Shown: one piece after another, positions 33,563 through 41,455 of the stretch | How the letters are laid out: the number at the start of each line of letters is the position of its first letter | How positions within the stretch are numbered: position 1 is the first letter of the stretch | Origin: Flavobacterium fontis | GTDB lineage: Bacteria > Bacteroidota > Bacteroidia > Flavobacteriales > Flavobacteriaceae | Length of the DNA: 64,000 nucleotides | Direction of reading: 5' to 3' | Assembly (NCBI RefSeq): GCF_900129405.1 | Contig: NZ_FQVQ01000004.1 | Coordinates: forward strand, 62,001 to 126,000 | Notes under the pieces: generated by a model | The model's database searches: none | Told to the model about the DNA's origin: nothing | The model's input: only the letters and a program-made list of their open reading frames with translations | Position numbers and translations under genes: made by a program

Positions 33563-35104
33563 TTATGACGCTTCCATCGCAATTTCATCCACCAACTGAT
33601 GCAAGTAAATGGCATTGTTAAATTTGGCTTCCATTACCGCATCGTAAGCTTTTTCATAGGCCGATATAAACGTATCGATGGTAAAATGGTCGAGTACTCG
33701 TTGGCGAGCAGCCTCCCCCATTTTTTTACGCAACGCTTCATTTTGTAGCAATTCAATCACACTATTTCCAATAGCAATGTGATCTTTGGGTTTGCATACA
33801 CGTCCACAAGTATTATCTAAAGCTTCGGTTACCCCGCCCACATCGGTAGCGACGACTGGAATGCCACAACTCATGGATTCAAGTACGGTATAGGGAAAAC
33901 CTTCTGAAATAGAGGTCAAAATGGATACATCACCTTCACAAAACAATTCATGTGGCGCATTGTGATACCCCGCCAAGAAGAAGTTTTTCTCCAATTTCAA
34001 GGCAGCAATCAAGGCGCGACATTCTTCCGTGTATTCTGGAACAGCATCATAGTCGCCATAGACCCAGTACTCAACATTAGGAATGGTAGCTTTTACCACG
34101 GCGCAAGAGCGAATCATGGTAAGAATATCTTTCAATTCAAAAACTCGTGCAGCAGCCACTACAGTAGGAATATCTTTTCGGTGGGCTGGCTTGACCTTTG
34201 GGACAAATACATCGCTGTCAATACCGTTGTAGATGACCTCAATTTTATTGGGATCGGCACCGTATTTGGTTTCCCAAGTTTTGTTAAAATTGTTCACCGA
34301 CAAAATGCGGTCGGCTTTATGATATACCAAACGGGTAATGGCTTCTGAAAAGCGAATCAAAAGATTTTTCAAGAAAAAAGAATACTCCGATTGGTTGATG
34401 GCAATTAATCGTTCGCGGATGAATACCCCATGCTCAGTCACCACCAATGGAGTGTCGTATTTGTATTTTAATACCAACGCAGGGATTACCGGAAAACCAG
34501 CCAATGTTAAATGTGCAATATCTGCTTTTTTGACGGGAATGGAAATGGGGAGTAAAAAGCGATAAATCCAACGCATACCCACAGTAAAATCTTGTAAGGT
34601 CGCGGTATAATGTCCGTCTTTTTCGATTTGTTGCTGCGAAAAACGCTTGTAACAATCCCAAACCAAGCTGTGGGTCATGGTTTTTTTGTAATCGCGTTTT
34701 TGGAAGTAGCTCCACAAAGCAAAGAAAAGTTTGTCCAACGCTTTCGGGTCTTGTGTCTCTGCATAGATGGCTTCCAACAATTCTGTAAACAAAGGTAAAA
34801 ACTGGGTTTGAATAGCTGTATCTTCAGCTTTCAATTTTCGAATAACCGATTTGTAATACTTTTTGCCGTAGTTGACCAACTCATGCGGTTCCATAGGAGC
34901 CCATAAGGGAACTTGGATGCATTCTTTGACCTTAGGACTCAAAGTATACTTTGGTTTTTTCTCGTATTGGGCGTTGATAGAATACAAGGTGTATTCTGCA
35001 TTGTCTACCCGATTGCACAACATATGTGCCCACGTGGAGACTCCTCCGCCATTGAAAGGGTATGTCCCTTCCATGATCAGCATTACTTCATGTTTGTTTC
35101 GCAT
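33563..35104 (-). CDS. pelF: PelF-like GT4 glycosyltransferase
   Basis: The 513-residue cytoplasmic enzyme opens with EVMLIMEGTYPFNGGGVSTW, the PelF signature, and has the GT4 C-terminal site GDVSILTSISEGFPYTVLESMSCGIPVVATDVGGV with the E-x7-E motif. PelF uses UDP-sugar, UDP-GalNAc in Pseudomonas, to polymerise Pel; the sugar used here is an inference from the family. It is the first gene of the operon, 53 bp after the predicted -7 box at 35157-35164. Length matches PelF. Confidence 0.9.
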   Translation of the reverse strand: MRNKHEVMLIMEGTYPFNGGGVSTWAHMLCNRVDNAEYTLYSINAQYEKKPKYTLSPKVKECIQVPLWAPMEPHELVNYGKKYYKSVIRKLKAEDTAIQTQFLPLFTELLEAIYAETQDPKALDKLFFALWSYFQKRDYKKTMTHSLVWDCYKRFSQQQIEKDGHYTATLQDFTVGMRWIYRFLLPISIPVKKADIAHLTLAGFPVIPALVLKYKYDTPLVVTEHGVFIRERLIAINQSEYSFFLKNLLIRFSEAITRLVYHKADRILSVNNFNKTWETKYGADPNKIEVIYNGIDSDVFVPKVKPAHRKDIPTVVAAARVFELKDILTMIRSCAVVKATIPNVEYWVYGDYDAVPEYTEECRALIAALKLEKNFFLAGYHNAPHELFCEGDVSILTSISEGFPYTVLESMSCGIPVVATDVGGVTEALDNTCGRVCKPKDHIAIGNSVIELLQNEALRKKMGEAARQRVLDHFTIDTFISAYEKAYDAVMEAKFNNAIYLHQLVDEIAMEAS

Positions 35105-35156
35105 AAGAATCTAATAGGATTTTTTAATCTGGGGCGATTAAAACTCATATTTGAAA

Positions 35157-35164
35157 CAAAGATA
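35157..35164 (-). promoter_or_regulatory. Promoter -7 box of the exopolysaccharide operon
   Basis: On the minus strand TATCTTTG fits TAnnTTTG exactly. The place of the -33 box is taken by the repeat at 35172-35187, an arrangement typical of promoters that need an activator. Confidence 0.55.
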
Positions 35165-35171
35165 TTTTTGA

Positions 35172-35303
35172 CATTTTATCGATGAAACGAAATCAGGTAT
35201 AAACATGAATATACTCGATGAAATGCAGTTTTTTATGAATGAAGTATCGTTGAATATTTACTACAAGCTACAAACGTCGATAATTTGATGTATTTCATCG
35301 AGT
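35172..35303. promoter_or_regulatory. TTTCATCG repeats upstream of the exopolysaccharide operon
   Basis: Three copies: CATTTTATCGATGAAA (35172-35187, a near-palindrome), ACTCGATGAAATG (35213-35225) and TATTTCATCGAGT (35291-35303). The last two are inverted copies agreeing at 12 of 13 bases. The motif also stands upstream of the convergent DUF4832 gene at 23398-23463. The 224-bp gap 35105-35328 holds nothing else recognisable. Confidence 0.55.
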
Positions 35304-35328
35304 TACGATAAAATTCGTATTGCATTTT

Positions 35329-36861
35329 TTACGAGAATAATTTCAAACGCATTTTACGAGCGATTTCAAGGACCAATTTTTCTTTGTAATCTTCTATCAA
35401 CCAAAGGCGGTAATTTTTGGTAGTATTCCCCAATAAAACACAATACTGCCGCACACGGTATTCGATGTCATCATGCAATTCTTTCGCTAAAAACTTGGCT
35501 TGAATCGCATCATCGGCATTTTCGACACATAGGCGCGCATGTTGTTGAATCGATAAATCAATAACGGTTTTGGCTTTGAGGTTATTTTTGACCGTTTTCT
35601 TAAACTCTTCATGAAGATCGAAGGAGAAATCGGTGGTTTTGGCAAACTTTTTCCGTAACTCAGGCGGCATTTCGTAAGTGAAATTACGCTCAATTTCGGC
35701 ATCATCTCTAAGGCTTGCTAAGTAAAATTCGGGCGATTTGAATATTTGTTGCCAATCGACAGGCGCATTCCACAATCCAAACCGTAAGGCATTGTTCCCC
35801 AAATCGATAATGGTAAACTCCGTTTTGTGCGGCAAACGTCGGGACCCTCTTCCGATCATTTGGAAATACAAGGTAATCGACTTGGTAGCGCGATTCAAAA
35901 TGATACTTTCAACCGTAGGCTCGTCAAATCCTGTGGTTAAGATACTGACTGAGGTTAGAATCGCATCGGGTGTTTTTTTGAACCATTTCAAAATCGATTT
36001 GCGTTCATCATTGGGCGTTGTGTTGTCGAGGTGACGAATATTTAAGCCCGCTTTTTTAAACGTATCATATACATACAAAGACGTATGAATACCATTGTTG
36101 AAAATCAAGGTTTTTTTTCCAAACGATTTTTCCATATAAGCATGCAGTAGTTTTTCCTGCATCATCAAATTGGAATACAATTCATCAGAAGATTTTACCG
36201 TATAATCGCCGTTGATACCCACTTTTAGAGAGGTTAAACCTACATTGTAACTGTAGGTCGTTGCTTTTGCCAAATACCCTTGGTCGATGAGCTCTTGTAT
36301 GGTGTCGCCCACAATCAATTCGTTGTAATTTTGATACATCGGCAACTTGATATTGGAACTCAGCGGCGTTGCGGTTACGCCCAAGATAAAAGCTTCTTTA
36401 AACGCGCTAAATAATTTTCGGAACGAATTAAAATGTGCCTCATCAACAATTACCAAGCCCACGTCTTGTATCGCTAACTTTTTGTCATTCAAGCGATTTT
36501 TTAAGGTTTCGACCATGGCTACAAAACACGCATATTCATCTTGGTCGGGCAGTTCTTTAATCGTACTGTTAATGACTTTGTTTTTAACCTGAAAATGGGT
36601 GAGCATTTTTGAGGTCTGCTTACACAATTCTATTCGATGGGTAAGCACGACCACTTTCTTTTGATGTTTTTCTAAATAGCGTCGTGTAATTTCAGAAAAG
36701 ATCACTGTTTTTCCCCCACCTGTCGGCAATTGATAAAGTAAATGATAGGGCGCTGGAGCGTGATCAAGACGTTCAAAAATTGCATTGATGTCACGAATTT
36801 GGTAGTCGTAAAGCTCTTTACGGACTTCAAATTCATCGTTATGGAGTAGTTCGGACATCAA
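35329..36861 (-). CDS. Superfamily 2 DEAD/DEAH-box helicase (RadD/SSL2-like)
   Basis: The 510 residues show motif I LPTGGGKT, motif II DEAH, motif III GVTATP, motif V TGFDEPTVE and motif VI QMIGRGSRR, followed by a ~150-residue helical C-terminus. This is the layout of ATP-dependent DNA helicases of the COG1061 type such as RadD, involved in DNA repair or restriction-like systems. No nuclease domain and no partner gene are visible, so a stand-alone repair function is likeliest. A second Met codon directly follows the chosen one. Confidence 0.85.
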   Translation of the reverse strand: MMSELLHNDEFEVRKELYDYQIRDINAIFERLDHAPAPYHLLYQLPTGGGKTVIFSEITRRYLEKHQKKVVVLTHRIELCKQTSKMLTHFQVKNKVINSTIKELPDQDEYACFVAMVETLKNRLNDKKLAIQDVGLVIVDEAHFNSFRKLFSAFKEAFILGVTATPLSSNIKLPMYQNYNELIVGDTIQELIDQGYLAKATTYSYNVGLTSLKVGINGDYTVKSSDELYSNLMMQEKLLHAYMEKSFGKKTLIFNNGIHTSLYVYDTFKKAGLNIRHLDNTTPNDERKSILKWFKKTPDAILTSVSILTTGFDEPTVESIILNRATKSITLYFQMIGRGSRRLPHKTEFTIIDLGNNALRFGLWNAPVDWQQIFKSPEFYLASLRDDAEIERNFTYEMPPELRKKFAKTTDFSFDLHEEFKKTVKNNLKAKTVIDLSIQQHARLCVENADDAIQAKFLAKELHDDIEYRVRQYCVLLGNTTKNYRLWLIEDYKEKLVLEIARKMRLKLFS

Positions 36862-36874
36862 AAATGAAATTTTG

Positions 36875-36882
36875 CAAAAGTA
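36875..36882 (-). promoter_or_regulatory. Promoter -7 box for the helicase gene
   Basis: TACTTTTG on the minus strand, an exact TAnnTTTG match 13 bp before the start codon; -33 box unclear. Confidence 0.4.
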
Positions 36883-36971
36883 ACATTAAAAAAGACGTTC
36901 CTCCTAATTTTCAACGCTTTTGTTTTGGTTAAATTTTCGATAATTATGTGGTATCAACGTTAACACTCCCC

Positions 36972-36979
36972 TATTTTTG
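36972..36979 (+). promoter_or_regulatory. Promoter -7 box for the DUF3817/MscS pair
   Basis: TATTTTTG fits TAnnTTTG exactly and lies 14 bp before the DUF3817 start codon; no convincing -33 box. Confidence 0.4.
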
Positions 36980-36993
36980 CATTCAAAAAAAGT

Positions 36994-37281
36994 ATGACAA
37001 CCCTATTTCGTTTCGTCGCTTGGGGCGAAGGACTATCCTACATCGCTTTGTTTATCAATATGCTGTTGATAAAACCCACAGATTTAACCTTATACAAAAC
37101 ACTTTTGTTTCCCATCGGTATGGCACATGGGATTTTGTTCATTGGGTATGTCTACCTTGCTTTTGCGATCAAATCATCACAAAGATGGACTTGGAAAGAT
37201 TTATTTTGGGTAGAATTGGCTTCCCTCCTTCCATTTGGTACCTTTGTCGCTGAAAAACGTTTTGTAAAAAATGCATCATAA
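36994..37281 (+). CDS. DUF3817 family integral membrane protein
   Basis: The 95-residue protein has three membrane helices and the family's typical features: an N-terminal R-x-x-x-x-x-E-G-x-S (RFVAWGEGLSY), a conserved G-x-x-H-G segment (IGMAHGILF) and a conserved F-G-T-F end. DUF3817 proteins are small membrane proteins of unknown role, also found fused or next to transporters. Its end overlaps the MscS gene start by 11 bp, so the two are translationally coupled, which suggests a role linked to membrane tension or transport. Confidence 0.8.
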   Translation: MTTLFRFVAWGEGLSYIALFINMLLIKPTDLTLYKTLLFPIGMAHGILFIGYVYLAFAIKSSQRWTWKDLFWVELASLLPFGTFVAEKRFVKNAS

Positions 37282-38536
37282 ACTGGAATTACTCTACGGT
37301 TGGTTGTACCCCTTAATACGAAAACTGGGGTTTGGCGACACTTTTGCATCCTATACGAGCCTTGTGGTCAATATGATCGAGATGGTAGGGGTGGCCTTTA
37401 TCATTTACTGGGTTTTTCGGTTTACATTGGTGACCATTTTGGCTGTAGTGGCCCAACGTACAAAAACAAATTTTGATGATTTGTTGGTCAACAACAAAAC
37501 GGCCAAATACATTTCGTATCTCATTCCTTTTTTATTTATCTACAAATCGGTTCCAGTCATCTTGGAGGAATACGTGTATTGGGAAGCTTTTTTTGGAAAA
37601 GTGGTTGGGGTGTACATTGTTGTACTGACTTTATGGATTATTCGAAGTATATTAAAGTCCATACGTGATTTTTTGAAAGAAAAACCAAAGTATGCCGACA
37701 AACCGATTGATAGTTTCATCCAAGTAATCATGATTATGCTTTGGGTGGTAGGTTCGGGCATTATCATTTCAAGCATTTTTGAAATATCAACCAATACCTT
37801 GCTGGGAACCTTGGGAGCCGTTTCGGCCTTTGTCATCTTGATTTTTAGAGATACCATACTGGGATTTGTAGCGAGCGTTCAAGTCGCCACCAACGATATG
37901 GTTCGCATTGGCGATTGGATTACCTTCGATAAATATGGTGCCGACGGGGACGTAATTGAAATTAATTTGGCTACGGTAAAAGTGAGAAACTTCGACCATA
38001 CCACAACCACAATCCCAACCTACAGTCTCATTTCCGATTCTTTTCGAAACTGGCGCGGGATGCTCGATTCTGATGGACGGCGCATCAAACGTTCGATCCT
38101 GATAAAAGCCAAAAGCATTCGTTTTTTGGAAGAACACGAACTTCAAAAAATGAAACAAATTCAATTGATTTCGCAGTATATCGATTCGCGCCAACAAGAG
38201 ATTACAAAGTTTAATGCAGCTCATCAAATCGATAAATCATTGTTGGTAAATGGACGCAATATGACCAATTTTGGATTGTTCCGAAAATACATTACGGGCT
38301 ATTTGGAACAGCATCCTGGGCTAAATAAAAACATGATTTTATTATGCCGGCAATTGCAACCGACAGCACAAGGGATTCCACTAGAAATCTATGCATTTTC
38401 GAAAGACCAGCGCTTTGAACAATACGAATACATCATGGCCGATATTTTTGATCACGTGATGGCTTCGGTACCCTATTTTGACTTGGAAATATTTGAATTA
38501 TCGTCCACATTGGTTAGCGATTCTACCCCTAACTAG
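37271..38536 (+). CDS. Mechanosensitive ion channel, MscS family (YbdG-like)
   Basis: The 421-residue inner membrane protein has about five helices; the pore-lining helix region is LLGTLGAVSAFVILIFRDTILGFVASVQV, followed by the conserved beta domain (MVRIGDWITFDKYGADGDV..EINLATVKVRNFDHTTTTIPT). Length and the YGADGDV variant match the YbdG-type 'miniconductance' group rather than classical 280-residue MscS. It opens under membrane tension during osmotic downshock. The C-terminus overlaps the convergent thioesterase gene by 8 bp. Confidence 0.9.
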   Translation: MHHKLELLYGWLYPLIRKLGFGDTFASYTSLVVNMIEMVGVAFIIYWVFRFTLVTILAVVAQRTKTNFDDLLVNNKTAKYISYLIPFLFIYKSVPVILEEYVYWEAFFGKVVGVYIVVLTLWIIRSILKSIRDFLKEKPKYADKPIDSFIQVIMIMLWVVGSGIIISSIFEISTNTLLGTLGAVSAFVILIFRDTILGFVASVQVATNDMVRIGDWITFDKYGADGDVIEINLATVKVRNFDHTTTTIPTYSLISDSFRNWRGMLDSDGRRIKRSILIKAKSIRFLEEHELQKMKQIQLISQYIDSRQQEITKFNAAHQIDKSLLVNGRNMTNFGLFRKYITGYLEQHPGLNKNMILLCRQLQPTAQGIPLEIYAFSKDQRFEQYEYIMADIFDHVMASVPYFDLEIFELSSTLVSDSTPN

Positions 38537-38924
38537 AACGATTTAACCGATCACTGATATATTCTATTTTTGTTTTTCCGTGCGGTTTGGGTTTCCCAAA
38601 TTCGTCAACGCCCACCATAGTGATGTGGTCGATAGTAATGATGGTTTCCCGCGTCATCATGTTGCGCACCTCACAGGTTAGGGTAAGCGAAGTGGTTCCA
38701 AACTTCAAGACATCAATACCAATTTCTACAATATCGCCTTGTCGGGCTGAACTCCGAAAGTTGATTTCCGACATGTGCTTGGTAACAATACGCGGCGTCT
38801 CCAGTTGAATGATGGCGTAAAGGGCAATTTCTTCATCAATCCATGCCAATAATCGACCGCCAAATAATGTGCTGTTTGGATTTAAATCTTCGGGTTTAAC
38901 CCATTTTCGAGTGTGGAAACGCAT
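38529..38924 (-). CDS. Acyl-CoA thioesterase, hotdog fold (YciA-like)
   Basis: The 131-residue protein has the acyl-CoA hydrolase pattern: NPNSTLFGGRLLAWIDEEIALYA (helix with the catalytic acidic residue), then INFRSSARQGDIVEI and a strand region ending TIDHITMVGVD. YciA-type enzymes hydrolyse a wide range of acyl-CoAs in the cytoplasm. No partner gene is adjacent, so the physiological substrate is open. Confidence 0.85.
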   Translation of the reverse strand: MRFHTRKWVKPEDLNPNSTLFGGRLLAWIDEEIALYAIIQLETPRIVTKHMSEINFRSSARQGDIVEIGIDVLKFGTTSLTLTCEVRNMMTRETIITIDHITMVGVDEFGKPKPHGKTKIEYISDRLNRSS

Positions 38925-39023
38925 AACTAATTCGCTTTTAAATTATTAACAAGACATCAAACTCAGAATTTTTCTTACAATTGTTAATGATTGTGTTGGT
39001 AAAAATACGGAATCTTTTAACAC

Positions 39024-39059
39024 TTTTTGTTGGCTATTAGCTTCAAAGGCTTATATTTG
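39024..39059 (+). promoter_or_regulatory. Promoter of the OmpA-family gene
   Basis: TTG at 39030-39032 and TATATTTG at 39052-39059 (19-bp spacer) match the Bacteroidota -33/-7 consensus, 31 bp before the start codon. A good match, in line with a highly expressed outer membrane protein. Confidence 0.65.
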
Positions 39060-39090
39060 CAATTCAAAGTATAAATTTAACCTATACCGT

Positions 39091-40407
39091 ATGAAGAAAA
39101 TTACTTTGTTGTCTTTAGTGTTGGCCTCTTCTGCCGCTCTAAATGCACAAAAGAAAGAGGTTGCCAAAGACACTGTTGCCTCTTCTGAATTCAACCGTTG
39201 GACTGTTGAAGCCTCTGTAGGACAAGCCAAAGGTGTTAAACCTTATTCACCCGGTTATTTTTCAAGTGATCCTGGAACCTTTTTCGGAAAACCCCAAGCG
39301 AATAGTTTTGCTTTGGCAGGTCGTTATATGTTCAGTCCAAACTTCGGTTTTAAAGGAGCATTACATTTCGAAGAAATCAGAAATATCAAAGGAAATGGAA
39401 GTTTACCTTTCAAAATGCAACAGTTTGGTGTATCTATCCAAGGGGTAGTGAACCTAAGTCGTTTGTTTGGTATTCAAGAAAGTCTTAATCGTTTTGGACT
39501 TTTAGCCCATGCTGGGATTAAAATCGATGCGATGACTTCCAAAACACATAATATTATTGAAAACGATCACAACTATAATGTGACCGAATGGAATGGTGGT
39601 TTAGTGGTTGGAATTACTCCCCAATTCAGAATTACCAATCGTTTGGCAGCCATGTTGGACATCACGGTACAAAACAACTACCGTCAACATTTCAACTGGG
39701 ATGGAACTTATGCTGACATCACAAACAACCTGAATGGTCAACTAATTTCTGGAACAATCGGATTATCGTATTCGTTTGGTGCCAATGACATGCATGGTGA
39801 CTGGGCTACAATTCGCGATAAAAAATCGGAAGAAATTGAAGCTTTGGGCAAACGTGTAGACGAAATGGAGACATTGATGAACGATACCGACAAAGACGGT
39901 GTGCCTGATTACTTAGATCAAGAGAACAATTCAGTGGCAGGTGTTGCGGTGGATACCCGTGGTAAAATGGTGGATATGAACCGTAACGGTGTACCGGATG
40001 AATTGGAGCGCTACGTAGACAAGTCAACCAAAGATATTTCAGAGAAGTCCAATGTGGATATGGTTAAGAAATTAATCAACGAAGGTTATGTTACAACCTA
40101 TTTCGACACCAACAAATCAACTCCAACCAATGTATCAACAGAAGGAATCGATTTTATGTTGACTTACTTACGTAACTTCCCTGAGGCTAAAATTGACATT
40201 ATTGGACATGCAGACGAAATTGGTTCAACGGCATATAATAACAATTTAGCAAACAAACGTGCTGAAGCGGTGAAAGCAATCTTAGTGAAAGCGGGTATCA
40301 GTGCTGATCGAATGAACGTAGTGGTTCAAGGAGAAGATACTTCGGTAGATCCAAACTCCGATGGTGCACGTAAACTAGTACGTCGTGTTACCTTCCGTGT
40401 GAAGTAA
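39091..40407 (+). CDS. OmpA-family outer membrane protein with calcium-binding repeats
   Basis: The 438 residues comprise a signal peptide (about 1-19, ending LNAQ), an N-terminal beta barrel (about 30-240), thrombospondin type 3 calcium-binding repeats (NDTDKDGVPDYLDQE and DMNRNGVPDELERY, about 265-310) and a C-terminal OmpA peptidoglycan-binding domain (about 330-438; YFDTNKSTPT, IIGHADEIGSTAYN, LANKRAEAVK). It tethers the outer membrane to the cell wall. The gene stands alone with its own promoter and terminator. Confidence 0.92.
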   Translation: MKKITLLSLVLASSAALNAQKKEVAKDTVASSEFNRWTVEASVGQAKGVKPYSPGYFSSDPGTFFGKPQANSFALAGRYMFSPNFGFKGALHFEEIRNIKGNGSLPFKMQQFGVSIQGVVNLSRLFGIQESLNRFGLLAHAGIKIDAMTSKTHNIIENDHNYNVTEWNGGLVVGITPQFRITNRLAAMLDITVQNNYRQHFNWDGTYADITNNLNGQLISGTIGLSYSFGANDMHGDWATIRDKKSEEIEALGKRVDEMETLMNDTDKDGVPDYLDQENNSVAGVAVDTRGKMVDMNRNGVPDELERYVDKSTKDISEKSNVDMVKKLINEGYVTTYFDTNKSTPTNVSTEGIDFMLTYLRNFPEAKIDIIGHADEIGSTAYNNNLANKRAEAVKAILVKAGISADRMNVVVQGEDTSVDPNSDGARKLVRRVTFRVK

Positions 40408-40433
40408 TTAACAAAAAGCTATTAATAACTACT

Positions 40434-40465
40434 AAAGCCTCTGCTTCAACGCAGGGGCTTTTTTA
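40434..40465 (+). terminator. Terminator of the OmpA-family gene
   Basis: AAGCCTCTGC (40435-40444), loop TTCAAC, GCAGGGGCTT (40451-40460), then TTTT. Confidence 0.8.
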
Positions 40466-40484
40466 GTTACCTTTAAAAGAAAAA

Positions 40485-40880
40485 ATGGAACCCAGAGACC
40501 CCAGCTTGATGGAATTGCGCGGCGAAGCCATTGGCACCATTACCCCTTTCTCTTCGTCTGAAGAGGTTTTTCAAAATCAAACGCTACGTCCAATCTTGAA
40601 GTTACAAAATGATTTGTTCCTTGAGGTTTTTCGAAATTATGCCGTCAAGCAAAAAAACGTTTTTTTTGACCTATCCCCCGATAAAAAAATGGCGTATATC
40701 GAGAATGTCATCCAGCGGGACATTAAATTTAGAAACTCTCTCAAAGGGATTGTCATCGGTTTGTTTACAGTCAATGAATACCGCGAGTATATTCAAAATT
40801 CCTCCAATTTAAATAAACGAATGATGAACATGCTTATCGAACGCTTGAAAAGTCAGATTCAACTTTTTGAACAGGCATAA
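40485..40880 (+). CDS. Conserved flavobacterial hypothetical protein of 131 aa
   Basis: A soluble, mostly helical protein with an internal motif PRDPSLMELRGEAIG near the N-terminus. Relatives in flavobacteria are sometimes labelled 'glyoxalase', but no metal-binding glyoxalase residues or beta-alpha-beta repeats are visible, so I do not adopt that name. It starts 20 bp after the OmpA terminator and has its own bidirectional terminator downstream. Confidence 0.65.
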   Translation: MEPRDPSLMELRGEAIGTITPFSSSEEVFQNQTLRPILKLQNDLFLEVFRNYAVKQKNVFFDLSPDKKMAYIENVIQRDIKFRNSLKGIVIGLFTVNEYREYIQNSSNLNKRMMNMLIERLKSQIQLFEQA

Positions 40881-40882
40881 AA

Positions 40883-40914
40883 AAAACGGACGCTCAAATG
40901 AACGTCCGTTTTGC
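40883..40914. terminator. Bidirectional terminator between convergent genes
   Basis: AACGGACG (40885-40892) and CGTCCGTT (40903-40910) with A-run before and TTTT after; ends the 131-aa gene and the leftward metal operon. Confidence 0.8.
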
Positions 40915-40934
40915 TTCAATCTTATTAAAAGGGT

Positions 40935-41426
40935 TTACTCTTCATGGGACTCTGTAGGCTCTTGTGTTACCGGACTTTGCGTTGTCGCTTCACGAATTTC
41001 AGTGTGACGAATCTCACCTCCGCTAGTACCCGTTAAACTTCCCAATATCATCCCGGCTATGGAGACTAGAGTTGCTAAAAGTGCTACCCATTTTGCTTTG
41101 GCATTTTCTTTCGTATTCATATACCAACCTGCCAAAGAAAGTCCACCTAATGCATACATTACCAATGCCATTTTTTCAGCTATCTCTTCATGTTCATGAA
41201 TGATATCGTGTCCGATTTCGGGCATTTCTTCTACAATTTCCTCAGCACCCTCGCCAGTTTGCATGCTGACTAATGTTGTCACTGCGCTGATGATGAATAA
41301 AAAATAAGCTGTATTTTGTAACGTCTTGTTACGAAAAACCAAACTGCCTACTAGGAGTAAAAATCCAAAAATTACGCCCACAATAGGAAAATGATTGACT
41401 ACTAAATGTAAATGTGCTTCGTTCAT
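40935..41426 (-). CDS. Membrane protein of 163 aa at the end of the metal operon (DUF2231-like)
   Basis: Four membrane helices (about 10-28, 36-53, 84-103, 110-130) with an acidic loop containing HDIIHEHEEIAEK and an N-terminal HLHLVVNHFPIVG. The H-x-x-x-x-H-F-P opening resembles DUF2231 membrane proteins. Histidines and acidic residues on the outer side could bind metal or haem, which is inference. It is the last gene of the leftward metal cluster, 29 bp after the VIT1-type transporter. Confidence 0.6.
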   Translation of the reverse strand: MNEAHLHLVVNHFPIVGVIFGFLLLVGSLVFRNKTLQNTAYFLFIISAVTTLVSMQTGEGAEEIVEEMPEIGHDIIHEHEEIAEKMALVMYALGGLSLAGWYMNTKENAKAKWVALLATLVSIAGMILGSLTGTSGGEIRHTEIREATTQSPVTQEPTESHEE

Positions 41427-41455
41427 AAGAAATGTATATAAAAATTAAAATTGTA

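Noticed and set aside
25206-35104. c-di-GMP-controlled Pel system
   Set aside because: No PelD-like GAF/GGDEF protein or RxxD inhibitory site was found in the operon, so control by c-di-GMP cannot be claimed.
40485-40880. Glyoxalase annotation
   Set aside because: No vicinal oxygen chelate repeats or metal-binding His/Glu pattern can be seen in the 131 residues.
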